64,000 nucleotides of DNA. Source: Dokdonella_A sp044227025 (GTDB lineage: Bacteria > Pseudomonadota > Gammaproteobacteria > Xanthomonadales > Rhodanobacteraceae). The first letter of the stretch is position 1. The number at the start of each line of letters is the position of its first letter. Where the stretch lies: positions 434,001 through 498,000 of the forward strand of contig NZ_JBGAFX010000001.1 in NCBI RefSeq assembly GCF_044227025.1, written 5' to 3'. Shown here piece after piece: positions 53,806 through 63,007 of the stretch. The notes beneath the pieces are model-generated. The model saw nothing but the letters and a program-made list of their open reading frames with translations. It was not told where the DNA came from and ran no database searches. The position numbers and the translations under genes were made by a program.

Positions 53806-56511
53806 TCAGGCGTGTCCGTTCGCGAGGGCAAGATGTGCGCGATCGCGCAGCGTTTCCTGCGCGTCGGCGAAGCCGGCCAGCGCCGATTTCAGCAGCGGTG
53901 CGGCGGCGGCGTGGTCGCCGCGTGCGGCGAGCAACAGGCCGTGCAGTGCGTCAAGGCGGAACCTCCACAGGCCGTCGGCGCCGCCGGCTTCGAGTGCGAC
54001 GGGGTCGAGCGTTGCGAGCACGCGTTGCGCGTCGTCGAGGTGGCCGCTGTCGATGTCTGCGGCGGCGAGCCAGAAGCCGGCGAGCTGGCTTTGCGGATTG
54101 CTCGCGGTCAGTTGCGCGACGAGCGCGGCGTAGGCGGGTTGCAACTTCGCCTGCGCGGCGCGCGCGTCACCCGCTTCGTACAGCGCCTGGCCCCAGTTCG
54201 CGAGCGTGACGTGGCTGACGTTGTGCGCCTCGCCGAGCTTGGCGCGGAAGCCTTCGTGCACGCGCTGCGCGTAGTCGAGCGCATGCGGCCAGTCGCGCCG
54301 CTTCATCGCGACGTCGAACAGGTCGCTGAGCACCATCAGATTGCGCGTGTGGCCTGCGCCGAGGCGCGCGACGATCGTCCTCTGCGCGTCGAGCAATTCC
54401 GCTTCGGCCTTGGCGGGTTCACCTTCCTGCGTGTACGTGCGCGCGACAGCGGCCTGCGCGAACGCGATGACCAGGCCATTGTCGTCGCCACGCGCGCGCG
54501 CTTCGGCGATCAGGCTTTCGCCTTCGGCGCGCGCCTCGGCGTGATGGCCGGTCTGGGTCAGCGCGCCGATGAGGTCCATGCGCATCGAGTCGCGCAACGT
54601 GTAGTTGTCCGGCTCGCTCGCGCGCAGCAGCGGAATCGCCTCGCGGTACTCGGGCAGCGCCTTGGCGTAGTCGCCGCGATTCATGTCGTAGATGCCCCAC
54701 GCCGATGCGCGCAGGTAGCGCCGGTACGGATCGCGCGAGGCGCCGATCAGGCGGTCGAGCGCGTGCAGGTGTTGGAGCGACTCGTCGAACTTTCCGGTGC
54801 GCGTGAGCAGGCGTGCGAGCAGGGTGCGCGCCTTCAGTGCGTCGAGACTCGCCTCGCCTTCCTCGCGCGCATACAACGCGAATGCGCGGCGCGCCTCGTC
54901 CTCGGCCTCCGGCAGGCGATCGATCATGTTCAGCAGCATCGTCACACTGGTGCGGATCGAGGCTTCGGTCAGTGGCTGGCCGGCAAAGCGCTTCGCAATG
55001 CGATCGCGCGCGCCCAGCAGCACGTCCTTGAGCGACGCATCGCCACCTTTCGACAGCACGAGAGGATTGGAACGGCCGATCAGGTCCTCGTTGAGGAAGC
55101 GGTTGATCGCGTTCGCGCGTTCGAGTTCGTGGCGCGCGTCGTCGCGCGCGTTCGAGGCGGTTAGCCACAGGCCGAGCGCGACGACGAGGCCGGCCCCGAG
55201 CGCGCCGAGCAGGGCGATCGCGTACGGACGCCGCGCTCGGCTGCGCGCGATCGCTTCGCGCGCGTCGTGTGCGCGGGCCGCTTCCTGCGCGGCCCGCTCG
55301 CCGGCCTCGCGCCGTGCCGCCAGATGGCGCAGGCGCGCGGCGAGTTCGCCCGCGCTGGCAATGCGGCGTTGCGGATGGATGTCGGTGGCGAGGCGGATGT
55401 CCTCGCGCAGCAGTGCGTCGTCGATGTCGCGCTCCCAGCCCGGCGCGATCGGCCGGGCGAGATCGCCGGCAAGCAATTGGTAGAGCATTACCCCGAGCGA
55501 GTAGACGTCGCTGCGCACGGTCGGCGCCTGGCCGGCGAACAGCTCCGGCGCGACGTAGAGCGCGGTGCCTGCGTTCGAGTCGGTGACGACGTCGTGAGCG
55601 GTCGCCGGTCCGAGGCGCGTGATGCCGAGCTCGGCGAGGCGCTCGGGGTCGAGCAGGTGGCCGCTTCCGAAGTCGGTCAGGCGCAGATGCGGTGCGCCGT
55701 CGGTGGCGGCGACGAGCACGTTCGCGGGCTTGATGTCCTTGTGCAGCACGCCGACGCCATGCGCGGCATCGACCGCATCGGCGATCTGCACGAACAGTGC
55801 GATGCGTGCGTCGACGTTGCTGCCGGCAAGCGAGGCCTGTGCCCATTCGAGCAGATTGTCGCCGCCGTACTCGCATTCGAGGAAGAACGGCGGTGCCTCG
55901 AAATTCCAGTCGATGATGTCGACGAAATGGCCGCGCTCGTCGAGGCTCTCGCGCAGCACGCGCGCGAGCGTCGCCTCGCGTTTGAGCGCGCGCAGGCGTT
56001 CGCCGTCGGCGCCGAACTTGTACACGCGCAGTACACGGGTTTTCGCCTGCTCGGCGAGCCAGACCTCGCTGCCGCCGTTCGAGCCGAGCGGGCGCAGCAG
56101 CAGGAAGTTCGGTCGGCCCGGCACCGGCCGGCCGGCGGCGAGCTCAAGCCGGCTCCCGATGCGGCGACCGACCGCGACGCGTTGGACCTCGCCGTCGAGC
56201 CGGTAGCCGATGCGTGCCTGGGTGACGAGGCGCTCGGCATTCGCCTCGCCGAGCGCGCGGCGCAGCTTGGCGATCGCGTTCGGCAACACCTTGTCGACGG
56301 TGATGCGGCCGGCCCATACCTCGCGCAGCAGTTCTTCCTTGGTCACAACCTCGCCCGCATGGCGCAGCAGATAGGCGAGCACGTCGAGCGCGCGGCGCTC
56401 GACCTCGACCGGCAGCTCGGCCACGCGCAACTCGAAGCGTGATTCATCGAACTCGGCAGTGCCGAAGCGGTAGCGGAAACAGCGCGGCTCGGTGGATTCG
56501 GGTTCTTGCAT
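53806..56511 (-). CDS. Winged-helix DNA-binding / protein kinase / TM / TPR fusion
   Basis: 901 residues. An OmpR-type winged helix (12-106: VERRALDVLAYLLRHAGEVVTKEELL, ARIGYRL) is followed by a kinase-like domain (135-400) with HKDIKPANVLV (Asp259), DFG at 280-282 and Lys165. One membrane helix lies at about 435-455, then a TPR tail. HKD replaces the usual HRD, and the glycine loop (LGSNGGSEVWLAE) is present. A DNA-binding domain and kinase in one membrane protein suggests a one-component regulator acting from the membrane. It stands alone. Confidence 0.85.
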   Translation of the reverse strand: MQEPESTEPRCFRYRFGTAEFDESRFELRVAELPVEVERRALDVLAYLLRHAGEVVTKEELLREVWAGRITVDKVLPNAIAKLRRALGEANAERLVTQARIGYRLDGEVQRVAVGRRIGSRLELAAGRPVPGRPNFLLLRPLGSNGGSEVWLAEQAKTRVLRVYKFGADGERLRALKREATLARVLRESLDERGHFVDIIDWNFEAPPFFLECEYGGDNLLEWAQASLAGSNVDARIALFVQIADAVDAAHGVGVLHKDIKPANVLVAATDGAPHLRLTDFGSGHLLDPERLAELGITRLGPATAHDVVTDSNAGTALYVAPELFAGQAPTVRSDVYSLGVMLYQLLAGDLARPIAPGWERDIDDALLREDIRLATDIHPQRRIASAGELAARLRHLAARREAGERAAQEAARAHDAREAIARSRARRPYAIALLGALGAGLVVALGLWLTASNARDDARHELERANAINRFLNEDLIGRSNPLVLSKGGDASLKDVLLGARDRIAKRFAGQPLTEASIRTSVTMLLNMIDRLPEAEDEARRAFALYAREEGEASLDALKARTLLARLLTRTGKFDESLQHLHALDRLIGASRDPYRRYLRASAWGIYDMNRGDYAKALPEYREAIPLLRASEPDNYTLRDSMRMDLIGALTQTGHHAEARAEGESLIAEARARGDDNGLVIAFAQAAVARTYTQEGEPAKAEAELLDAQRTIVARLGAGHTRNLMVLSDLFDVAMKRRDWPHALDYAQRVHEGFRAKLGEAHNVSHVTLANWGQALYEAGDARAAQAKLQPAYAALVAQLTASNPQSQLAGFWLAAADIDSGHLDDAQRVLATLDPVALEAGGADGLWRFRLDALHGLLLAARGDHAAAAPLLKSALAGFADAQETLRDRAHLALANGHA

Positions 56512-56749
56512 GCGGTAACGGGCGGGAAGCGCGGGACGACATCATGCAGCCGCGACGCCGGATGCGCAGGGTACACGACCCGCTTCCCGCGTTGCGAGTA
56601 CCTCGCGTTGCCAATCCGTTACCGAGCCGTGGTGCCGAAGTAGCCCCGCAAGCGACGCATTCCTTCTACGCTCCGCGTCCCTCGTCGCGCCGGAATGCCG
56701 TGCACGGCCGATGTTCCCATTCCGCGTTGCCATCCAGGAGTCGCTCACG

Positions 56750-58366
56750 ATGAATCCCCGCCTCGTTCCCCTCGCCATCGCCCTCGCCCTCGCCGCGCCG
56801 GGCGTCGACGCGCAGAGCGTGCCCTGGCGCGCCGTCATCGGCACCAACTCGAGCGTGGTCGTGCCGGGCCTTCCGAGCGTCGCGCGCGCCTACGGCGACG
56901 TGCTCCTCGGCGATGTCGGTGCCGGTCAGGTCGGCGTGCGGATGAGCTCCTCGAACTACGTCGGCTATTGGGCGTTCAAGCAGGGAACGTGGACGCAATA
57001 CATGAAGGAAGGCGTGACCGGCGCACTCGGCCCGGGTCGCAGCGGCGGCGAAGCCGCGCATGTCTTCGTCGACTTCAACAGCGGCTACGGCGCGGCCGGC
57101 TTCGACGGCCAGCGCGCGTTCGTGGCCAAGGCGGGCAGTCCGACCGATACCGTCAACGCGACCCGCGGCGTGTGGCGCTGGGACCAGCACAACAACATCG
57201 AGATTGCGCGCGTGCTCACCGACGGCCCGCTCGGTCCGGGGATGGGCATCGACTGGTCGTATGCCCCCGGCGTTTCCTTCGGCGTGCGCTCGATGAACGG
57301 CGGTCGCGCGATCATCAATGCGGACGTGACCTCGCCGACCGGTCTGGTCAATCGCCTGCTGGTGCAGTCGCTGCCGGGCCAGGCCAACCAGCCGTGCATG
57401 TTGCGCAACTCGACCGCGCGCGAACTCGCGCCGAACCTGATCGCGGGCGACACCTTCGACGTGTCCTGGGACATCAGCGCTCTCGCGGTAACGCCCGGCA
57501 ACCGCGTCTACGGCGCGTTCGGCGCGAGCAGCGGCGACGGCATCTGGGAAGTCTGCAACGGTGCGCCGCGCCCGCGCGCGGCGAGTGGCCGCACCGATGC
57601 GCTCGGCCCGGACATCGGCATAGCCACCGCACAGTTCACCGGCTCGTTCACCACGCCGCGGCCGGGCAACGAAGGCAACGTCTACTTCTTCGCCAACTAC
57701 CGACCGAGCTCGGCCGAATCGAGCCGCACCGGGCTGTTCTGGAATGACGGCACCAGCAATCGACCGCTGGCGATGAACGATGCAGCGAACGCGTACGGGC
57801 CGCACTGGCTCGACGCGACCTGGAGTTCGTTCACTACCGGTTCGTTGATGAGCGCCGGCGAGTGGAGTGCTTTTGTCGCCACCGTGCGCACCGGTGACGG
57901 CGCCACCCCGAGCGGCCTGTGGCGCGTCAAGGCCGGCGGTACGCCGGAACTCGTCGCGCTGTTCGACCTGCGCGGCAGCTACGGTCCGGAGGCGGATCGC
58001 ACGTGGTCGAGTTTCTACGCGCGCGCGATTCTTTCCAATGGCGACATCCTCGTTTCCGCCTACACCAACCCGAACAGCGAATACGCGCTGTGGCTGCTCA
58101 AGCGCGGCGCCGCCCCGCGCCGCATCCTTGCAGCCGGGCAAAGCGTCTTGATTCCGACTGCATCGGGCTTGGTCGCAGACACGGTGGCCAGCTTCTCGTT
58201 CGACGCCTCCGGTCCTGCGCTGTACGGTGCCGGCGAGGATTCGTGGATCGGCGCCGATGGCAGCGTGCTGATTCAGGTCAACGCGGCCACCTTCGGCAAC
58301 GTGCGCGTGATGGCGATTCCGTCCAACCCCGTCGACCGCATCTTCAAGAACGGCTTCGACGCCTGA
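56750..58366 (+). CDS. Large secreted protein ending in the FKNGFDA motif
   Basis: 538 residues with a signal peptide (LAIALALAAPGVDAQ). The mature part is beta-rich and repetitive, with pairs of aromatic/Gly motifs (YGDVLLGDVGAGQVGVRMSS, GVWRWDQHNNIEIARVL, GLWRVKAGGTPELVALFDLRG, LLKRGAAPRRILAAG) suggestive of a propeller or repeat sheet. It ends at NPVDRIFKNGFDA. CAGGAG precedes the ATG by 9 bases. Function unknown. Confidence 0.7.
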   Translation: MNPRLVPLAIALALAAPGVDAQSVPWRAVIGTNSSVVVPGLPSVARAYGDVLLGDVGAGQVGVRMSSSNYVGYWAFKQGTWTQYMKEGVTGALGPGRSGGEAAHVFVDFNSGYGAAGFDGQRAFVAKAGSPTDTVNATRGVWRWDQHNNIEIARVLTDGPLGPGMGIDWSYAPGVSFGVRSMNGGRAIINADVTSPTGLVNRLLVQSLPGQANQPCMLRNSTARELAPNLIAGDTFDVSWDISALAVTPGNRVYGAFGASSGDGIWEVCNGAPRPRAASGRTDALGPDIGIATAQFTGSFTTPRPGNEGNVYFFANYRPSSAESSRTGLFWNDGTSNRPLAMNDAANAYGPHWLDATWSSFTTGSLMSAGEWSAFVATVRTGDGATPSGLWRVKAGGTPELVALFDLRGSYGPEADRTWSSFYARAILSNGDILVSAYTNPNSEYALWLLKRGAAPRRILAAGQSVLIPTASGLVADTVASFSFDASGPALYGAGEDSWIGADGSVLIQVNAATFGNVRVMAIPSNPVDRIFKNGFDA

Positions 58367-58375
58367 GAAGCCAGG

Positions 58376-58413
58376 CCCGACGCCCCGTCGCCTGCGCGCG
58401 ACGTGGCGTCGGG
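58376..58413. terminator. Hairpin between convergent genes
   Basis: CCCGACGCC and GGCGTCGGG form a 9-bp stem with a 20-base loop between the stops of the convergent genes. No U tract is present. Confidence 0.45.
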
Positions 58414-58427
58414 CACCGCCCGGTCGC

Positions 58428-58595
58428 TTACACGCCCGGCCCGCGTCGACCGACGATCAAGGAAACGACGAACAGCACCAGGAAGACCAGGAACAGTATC
58501 TTGGCGATGCCGGCCGAGGCACCGGCGATACCGCCAAAGCCGAGCACGGCGGCGATCAGCGCAATCACGAGGAACACGATGGCGTAGTGCAGCAT
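58428..58595 (-). CDS. DUF1328 small membrane protein (YtjA type)
   Basis: 55 residues with two membrane helices (YAIVFLVIALIAAVLGFGGIA and ILFLVFLVLFVVSLIVG), matching DUF1328/UPF0391. Function unknown; often stress related. AAGGAG before the ATG at 58595 fixes the start. Confidence 0.88.
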   Translation of the reverse strand: MLHYAIVFLVIALIAAVLGFGGIAGASAGIAKILFLVFLVLFVVSLIVGRRGPGV

Positions 58596-58793
58596 GGCGG
58601 ACTCCTTCAATGGATGAGAGACGCGAACGCCGCCGCACGCTACGGCGGCTACGATCACGCACCGGACGATGCGGTCGAAGCCGTGAACACCGAGTGACCT
58701 GCGTCGAGAACGGTTCAGCGCGGAGTCGGAAATGCCTGAACGAACGCTGTGTTACCCTCGCGCCCCCATGCATTCCGGCTTCGAGGATTCGCC

Positions 58794-59717
58794 ATGCACA
58801 AGCTCGCCCTGATTCCGCTCGCACTCGCTCTCGCCGCCTGCGGCTCGCAGCAGCAACCTGCCGCACCGGTCGCGACCGCGCCGAAGCCAGCGCCCGCGCC
58901 GGTCGACCAGCCCGCGCAACCGACGCCGCCGCAGAGTGCGGCCGACCTGCTGGGAGCAAAGCTCGACACGGTGCTCGCCGGCGACTGGCGTTCCGCCGCG
59001 AACAAGGCGCGCGACGCGTATCGCCATCCGAAGGAAACGCTCGCGTTCTTCGGCATCAAGCCCGGCGACACGCTGATCGAGATCACCCCGGGCGGCGGCT
59101 GGTATGCGGAGATCCTTGCGCCGCTGATGAAAGGCAATGGCAGCTACATCGCCGCGGTGTCGAAGCCGAAGAAGCCGGAGGGCGAGGCCGCGCAGGACAA
59201 GAGCGCGTTGCAGAAAAAATTCGAAGGCGATGCCGCGCGCTATGGCGAAGCCAGGACGGTCGAATTCGACGGCAAGGCACCGTCGTTCGGTGCGCCCGGT
59301 TCCGCCGACGTCGTGGTGACGTTCCGCAACGTGCACAACTGGGCCATGAACGACACCGCGCCGCTGATGTTCAAGGCGTTCTTCGACGTGCTCAAGCCCG
59401 GTGGCACGCTCGGCGTGACCGATCACCGCGCCGCCGCCGGCGCCGAGTTCGAGAAGATCAAGGACTCGGGCTACCTGCCGCAGGACATGGTGGTCAAGCT
59501 CGCCACCGACGCCGGCTTCAAGCTGGTCGCGTCGAGCGAGATCAATGCGAATCCGAAGGACACGAAGGACTACGAGAAGGGCGTGTGGACGCTGCCGCCG
59601 ACGCTCGAACTCGGCGACAAGGACAAGGACAAGTATCTCGCGATCGGGGAATCGGACCGCATGACCCTGAAGTTCGTCAAGCCGGGTGCCGACAACGTGT
59701 TCAAGCCGAAGGATTGA
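58794..59717 (+). CDS. Lipoprotein-type SAM-dependent methyltransferase-like protein
   Basis: 307 residues. A lipoprotein signal (LALALAACGS) and a Pro-rich linker precede a Rossmann methyltransferase-like domain (TLIEITPGGGWYAEILAPLM as motif I, DVVVTFRNVHNW, AFFDVLKPGGTLGVTDH). A SAM methyltransferase fold in the periplasm is odd because SAM is cytoplasmic; either it is a repurposed fold or binds another ligand. GAGG before the ATG supports the start. Confidence 0.82.
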   Translation: MHKLALIPLALALAACGSQQQPAAPVATAPKPAPAPVDQPAQPTPPQSAADLLGAKLDTVLAGDWRSAANKARDAYRHPKETLAFFGIKPGDTLIEITPGGGWYAEILAPLMKGNGSYIAAVSKPKKPEGEAAQDKSALQKKFEGDAARYGEARTVEFDGKAPSFGAPGSADVVVTFRNVHNWAMNDTAPLMFKAFFDVLKPGGTLGVTDHRAAAGAEFEKIKDSGYLPQDMVVKLATDAGFKLVASSEINANPKDTKDYEKGVWTLPPTLELGDKDKDKYLAIGESDRMTLKFVKPGADNVFKPKD

Positions 59718-59784
59718 CGACGCCTGCGAGGTCGGCGGCGCCGCCGCCGGCCTCCCATCGTCCCGCCCGATCCCGCAGCTCCGC

Positions 59785-60324
59785 ATGCTGGTCCTGTTCA
59801 ACAAGCCGTACGGCGTGCTGTGCCAGTTCACCGACCGCAGTGATCCGCCGCGGCGCACGCTGGCGGAGTTCATCCACGCGCCGGACGTCTATCCGGCTGG
59901 TCGGCTCGACCACGACAGCGAAGGCCTCCTGCTGCTCACCGATGATGGCGCGCTCGCCCATCACCTGACCGATCCGCGCCACAAGCAACCGAAGACGTAT
60001 CTGGTGCAGGTCGAAGGAACGCCGGATGCGAACGCGCTCGATGCGTTGCGGGACGGGGTCGAACTCAACGACGGCATCACCCTGCCCGCCGACGTCACCG
60101 CCGTCGACGCACCGCACTGGCTGTGGCCGCGCGATCCACCCGTGCGCTTTCGCAAGAGCGTTCCCGATGCATGGCTCTCCCTGACGATCCGTGAAGGGCG
60201 CAATCGACAGGTACGCCGAATGACCGCTGCCGTCGGCCTGCCAACCCTGCGCCTGATCCGCACGCACGTCGGTGCGTATTCACTCGATGGTCTCGCCCCA
60301 GGCGCGACGCGCAGCGTCGGCTAG
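59785..60324 (+). CDS. rluE: 23S rRNA pseudouridine synthase RluE
   Basis: 179 residues of the RsuA/RluE family. LFNKPYGVLCQFTD begins the domain, the catalytic Asp is in AGRLDHDSEGLLLLT, and REGRNRQVRRMTAAVGLPTLRLIR is conserved. It lacks the N-terminal S4 domain, as RluE does. It modifies U2457 of 23S rRNA. Confidence 0.92.
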   Translation: MLVLFNKPYGVLCQFTDRSDPPRRTLAEFIHAPDVYPAGRLDHDSEGLLLLTDDGALAHHLTDPRHKQPKTYLVQVEGTPDANALDALRDGVELNDGITLPADVTAVDAPHWLWPRDPPVRFRKSVPDAWLSLTIREGRNRQVRRMTAAVGLPTLRLIRTHVGAYSLDGLAPGATRSVG

Positions 60325-60356
60325 CCCCGCGGGCAGTCGCGCGTATCATCCGCAGC

Positions 60357-61100
60357 ATGTCCTTCAAGGATCATTTCTCCGCCCATGCAGGCGCCTACCA
60401 CGAGGCGCGGCCGACCTATCCGGAGGCGTTGTACGACTGGCTGGCCGCGCAGGTCCGCATGCGCGATCTCGCGTGGGATGCCGGTTGCGGCAACGGCCAG
60501 GCCAGCGTTGCGCTGGCGCGGCGCTTCGCGCGCGTGCATGCCAGTGATCCGAGTGCGACGCAGATCGCCAACGCCGAGACGTGCGCGAACATCGACTATC
60601 GCGTCGAACCGGCGGAGGCGTGTTCGCTCGGCGATGCGGGCGCCGATCTCGCCACCGTCGCGCAGGCGCTGCACTGGTTCGACCACGCGCGCTACTACGC
60701 CGAGGTGCGGCGCGTGCTCAAGCCCGGCGGCGTGATCGCGGCGTGGAGCTACGCCGATTGCAGCGTCGCGCCCGCGGTCGATGCGGCGAAGAACCGACTC
60801 TACGTCGACCTCACCGGTCCGTACTGGCCGCCCGAACGGCGCTTCATCGACGAGGGTTATCGCACGCTGCCGTTCCCGTTCGACGAGATCGCCACGCCGG
60901 CGTTCGACATGCAGGTCGAATGGACGCTCGCGCAGTTCCTTGCCTACCTGCGTTCGTGGTCGGCGACCCAGCGCTACCTCAAGGCAACCGGTCTGGATCC
61001 GGTAGCAATCGTGGAACCCGAAATCGCGGCGGCGTGGGGCGATCCGGCGCAGTCGCGCTGCGTGCGTTGGGAGTTCCACCTGCGCGTCGGACGCGCCTGA
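60357..61100 (+). CDS. Class I SAM-dependent methyltransferase
   Basis: 247 residues with motif I WDAGCGNGQASVALA, DPSATQIANAE and AQALHWFDHARYYAEVRRVLKPGG. It fits the UbiE/SmtA-like small-molecule methyltransferases (HWFD). The substrate is unknown. No membrane or signal segment is present. Confidence 0.85.
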   Translation: MSFKDHFSAHAGAYHEARPTYPEALYDWLAAQVRMRDLAWDAGCGNGQASVALARRFARVHASDPSATQIANAETCANIDYRVEPAEACSLGDAGADLATVAQALHWFDHARYYAEVRRVLKPGGVIAAWSYADCSVAPAVDAAKNRLYVDLTGPYWPPERRFIDEGYRTLPFPFDEIATPAFDMQVEWTLAQFLAYLRSWSATQRYLKATGLDPVAIVEPEIAAAWGDPAQSRCVRWEFHLRVGRA

Positions 61101-61265
61101 GAACTCCAGATCGTTCCGGTCGAGCGCAGCGGAACGAAGTTGCGCGTGGTCACCGGCAAGCACCGCAAGCGGCTCCGTCGAATCGCCAGGAACCGGTTCC
61201 TGCGATGGACTGGAAATCGCCGATAGTGGCCACATGACGATGGGCCGACGCCACGAGGTACGCAC

Positions 61266-62156
61266 ATGTCGCAGACGATCGCCTCCACCGCACCGCGGAC
61301 CGACTGGTTGACCCCGATCGAGTTGCTCCTGCTCGGCGCGATCTGGGGTGGCTCGTTCCTGTTCATGCGTGTCGCCGCCCAACCGTTCGGCCCGTTCGCG
61401 CTGGTCGAGGTGCGCATCGTGCTCGGTGCGCTGATCCTGCTGCCGTTCCTGTGGCGCGCGCGTGCGCAGGTGGACGCGAAGCGCATCGCACAATTCGCGA
61501 TCGTCGGCGCGCTCAATTCGGCGATCCCGTTCTCGCTGTTCGCGTGGGGCGCCGAACGCGCGCCGGCCGGCATCGGCGCGATCGCGAACAGCCTGACCGT
61601 GCTGTTCGCCGCGCTGGTCGGCCTGCTCGTGTACGGCGAGCGCATCGGCCTGCGACGCGCGCTTGCGATGCTGGTCGGCTTCATCGGCGTGGTCGTGCTG
61701 ATGAGCGGCAAGATCGCGGGCTCCGACGTGTTCTCGGCCGCGCTCGCCGGTACCGCCGCATCCGCGTGCTACGGTTTTGCCGCGAACTTCACCAAGCGCT
61801 GGTTCGCCGATGTCCCGCCGCTCGCCGCGGTCGCCGGCACGCTCGGCTGTGGCGCGCTCTTGCTCGCGCCGTTCGCGCTGGCGACCTGGCCTGCACAGTC
61901 ACCTTCGCAGGCCGCATGGGGCAGTGCGATCGCGCTCGGAGTGCTCTGCACCGGCATTGCCTACGCAGTCTTCTTCCGCCTGATCCAGCGTGTCGGCGCC
62001 GCACGCGCGACCACCTGCACCTACCTCGTGCCGTTGTTCGGCGTGTTCTGGGGCTGGACGCTGCTCGCCGAAACGCCGACCGCGACGATGCTGATCGCCG
62101 GCGCGATGATCCTCGGCAGCGTGATCGTGAGTCAGCGGGAGGGGCAGCGTCGCTGA
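61266..62156 (+). CDS. EamA/DMT-family transporter
   Basis: 296 residues with about ten hydrophobic segments in two EamA halves (LLLGAIWGGSFLFMRVAA, LNSAIPFSLFAWGAERAPAGIGAIAN, then YLVPLFGVFWGWTLLAETPT). It belongs to the drug/metabolite exporter superfamily; the substrate is unknown. Confidence 0.87.
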   Translation: MSQTIASTAPRTDWLTPIELLLLGAIWGGSFLFMRVAAQPFGPFALVEVRIVLGALILLPFLWRARAQVDAKRIAQFAIVGALNSAIPFSLFAWGAERAPAGIGAIANSLTVLFAALVGLLVYGERIGLRRALAMLVGFIGVVVLMSGKIAGSDVFSAALAGTAASACYGFAANFTKRWFADVPPLAAVAGTLGCGALLLAPFALATWPAQSPSQAAWGSAIALGVLCTGIAYAVFFRLIQRVGAARATTCTYLVPLFGVFWGWTLLAETPTATMLIAGAMILGSVIVSQREGQRR

Positions 62157-62206
62157 CGCTCGGCGGTCTCTGTTCCTCTTGTTCCGACGCGACGGGCGTT
62201 CTTTCC

Positions 62207-62226
62207 CTCTCCCGCTTGCGGGAGAG
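62207..62226. repeat. Widespread CTCTCCCGC-tt-GCGGGAGAG hairpin
   Basis: A 9-bp perfect stem is followed by the common tail tgtagggtgagggtg. It is a familiar proteobacterial dispersed repeat that may also terminate the transporter transcript. Confidence 0.7.
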
Positions 62227-62299
62227 TGTAGGGTGAGGGTGTTCTTGCTGTGTCCTTTCGTTGTTTCGTAAATCGGGCTTCTTCACGAAAACCTACCCA

Positions 62300-62899
62300 C
62301 GTCCCTGTAGGTTCGTCCCGCATCCCTGCGGGCCGGTAACTTCTCTTTGCTTGTCCAAAGAGAAGTCACCAAGAGAAAGGACACCCCAGGCGGCCCGGTC
62401 AGCGGGCTCCTGCCCGCTGACTGCGCGATCGGGTTGCGGGGTTCGTTGACGGTCCATCCATGGACCGCAACGAACGCGCGCGCATCGTGCGCGCGCCCCT
62501 TCGGGCGGATCCTCCACCCGCTCGCCGTGCCGCAAGGGCACCCCGGTGGAAGAGCAGCGCGCTCCCGCGCGCAGAAGTATCGCGCTTGATGCCGCTCGAA
62601 AAACAGCCATCGCGTTGGCTTTCGGCTGCGGGCGCGCGCAGGAGGACGCTGCTTTGCTTCCGGGTCCCCTTCAGCGCCGGTGGACGGCGGTCGATAAGGC
62701 CCGCAGGGGCGCGCGCAGGACGCGCGCGCGTTCGCCGCGATGCAGGATGCAGCGTCGGCGAACCCCGGCCGACGTTCACGCACCTTCCGCGCAGCGGAAG
62801 GCGGCGCTGTCGGGGTGTCCTTCTCTTTGGTTTCTTTCTCTTGGACAAGCAAGAGAAAGAAACCGGCCCGCAGGGATGCGGGACGAACCTGCACGGACG
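62300..62899. repeat. ~600-bp non-coding element bounded by ~88-bp inverted repeats
   Basis: Arms at 62300-62387 and 62812-62899 are reverse complements over most of their length (shared core TTCGTCCCGCATCCCTGCGG, then ending GGACACCCC). Each arm also folds on itself: the left as CTTCTCTTTG-cttgtc-CAAAGAGAAG, the right as TTTCTTTCTCTTG-gacaag-CAAGAGAAAGAAA. The interior is GC-rich with further hairpins (GGTCCAT-cc-ATGGACC near 62450; CCTTCCGC-GCA-GCGGAAGG near 62783). A 26-base unit starting GATGCGGGACGAAC is repeated at 62875-62900 and 62917-62942. No transposase or supported gene is present; open frames across it are low-complexity. It looks like a MITE or structured-RNA repeat. Confidence 0.7.
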
Positions 62900-63007
62900 C
62901 GGGCCGGTTGTCGCGAGATGCGGGACGAACACGCACGGACGCTGGTCGTCATTTGCGAAACAAACAAGCGCGATCCACTTCAAGAAGGACAACCCACGAA
63001 ACCCCAC

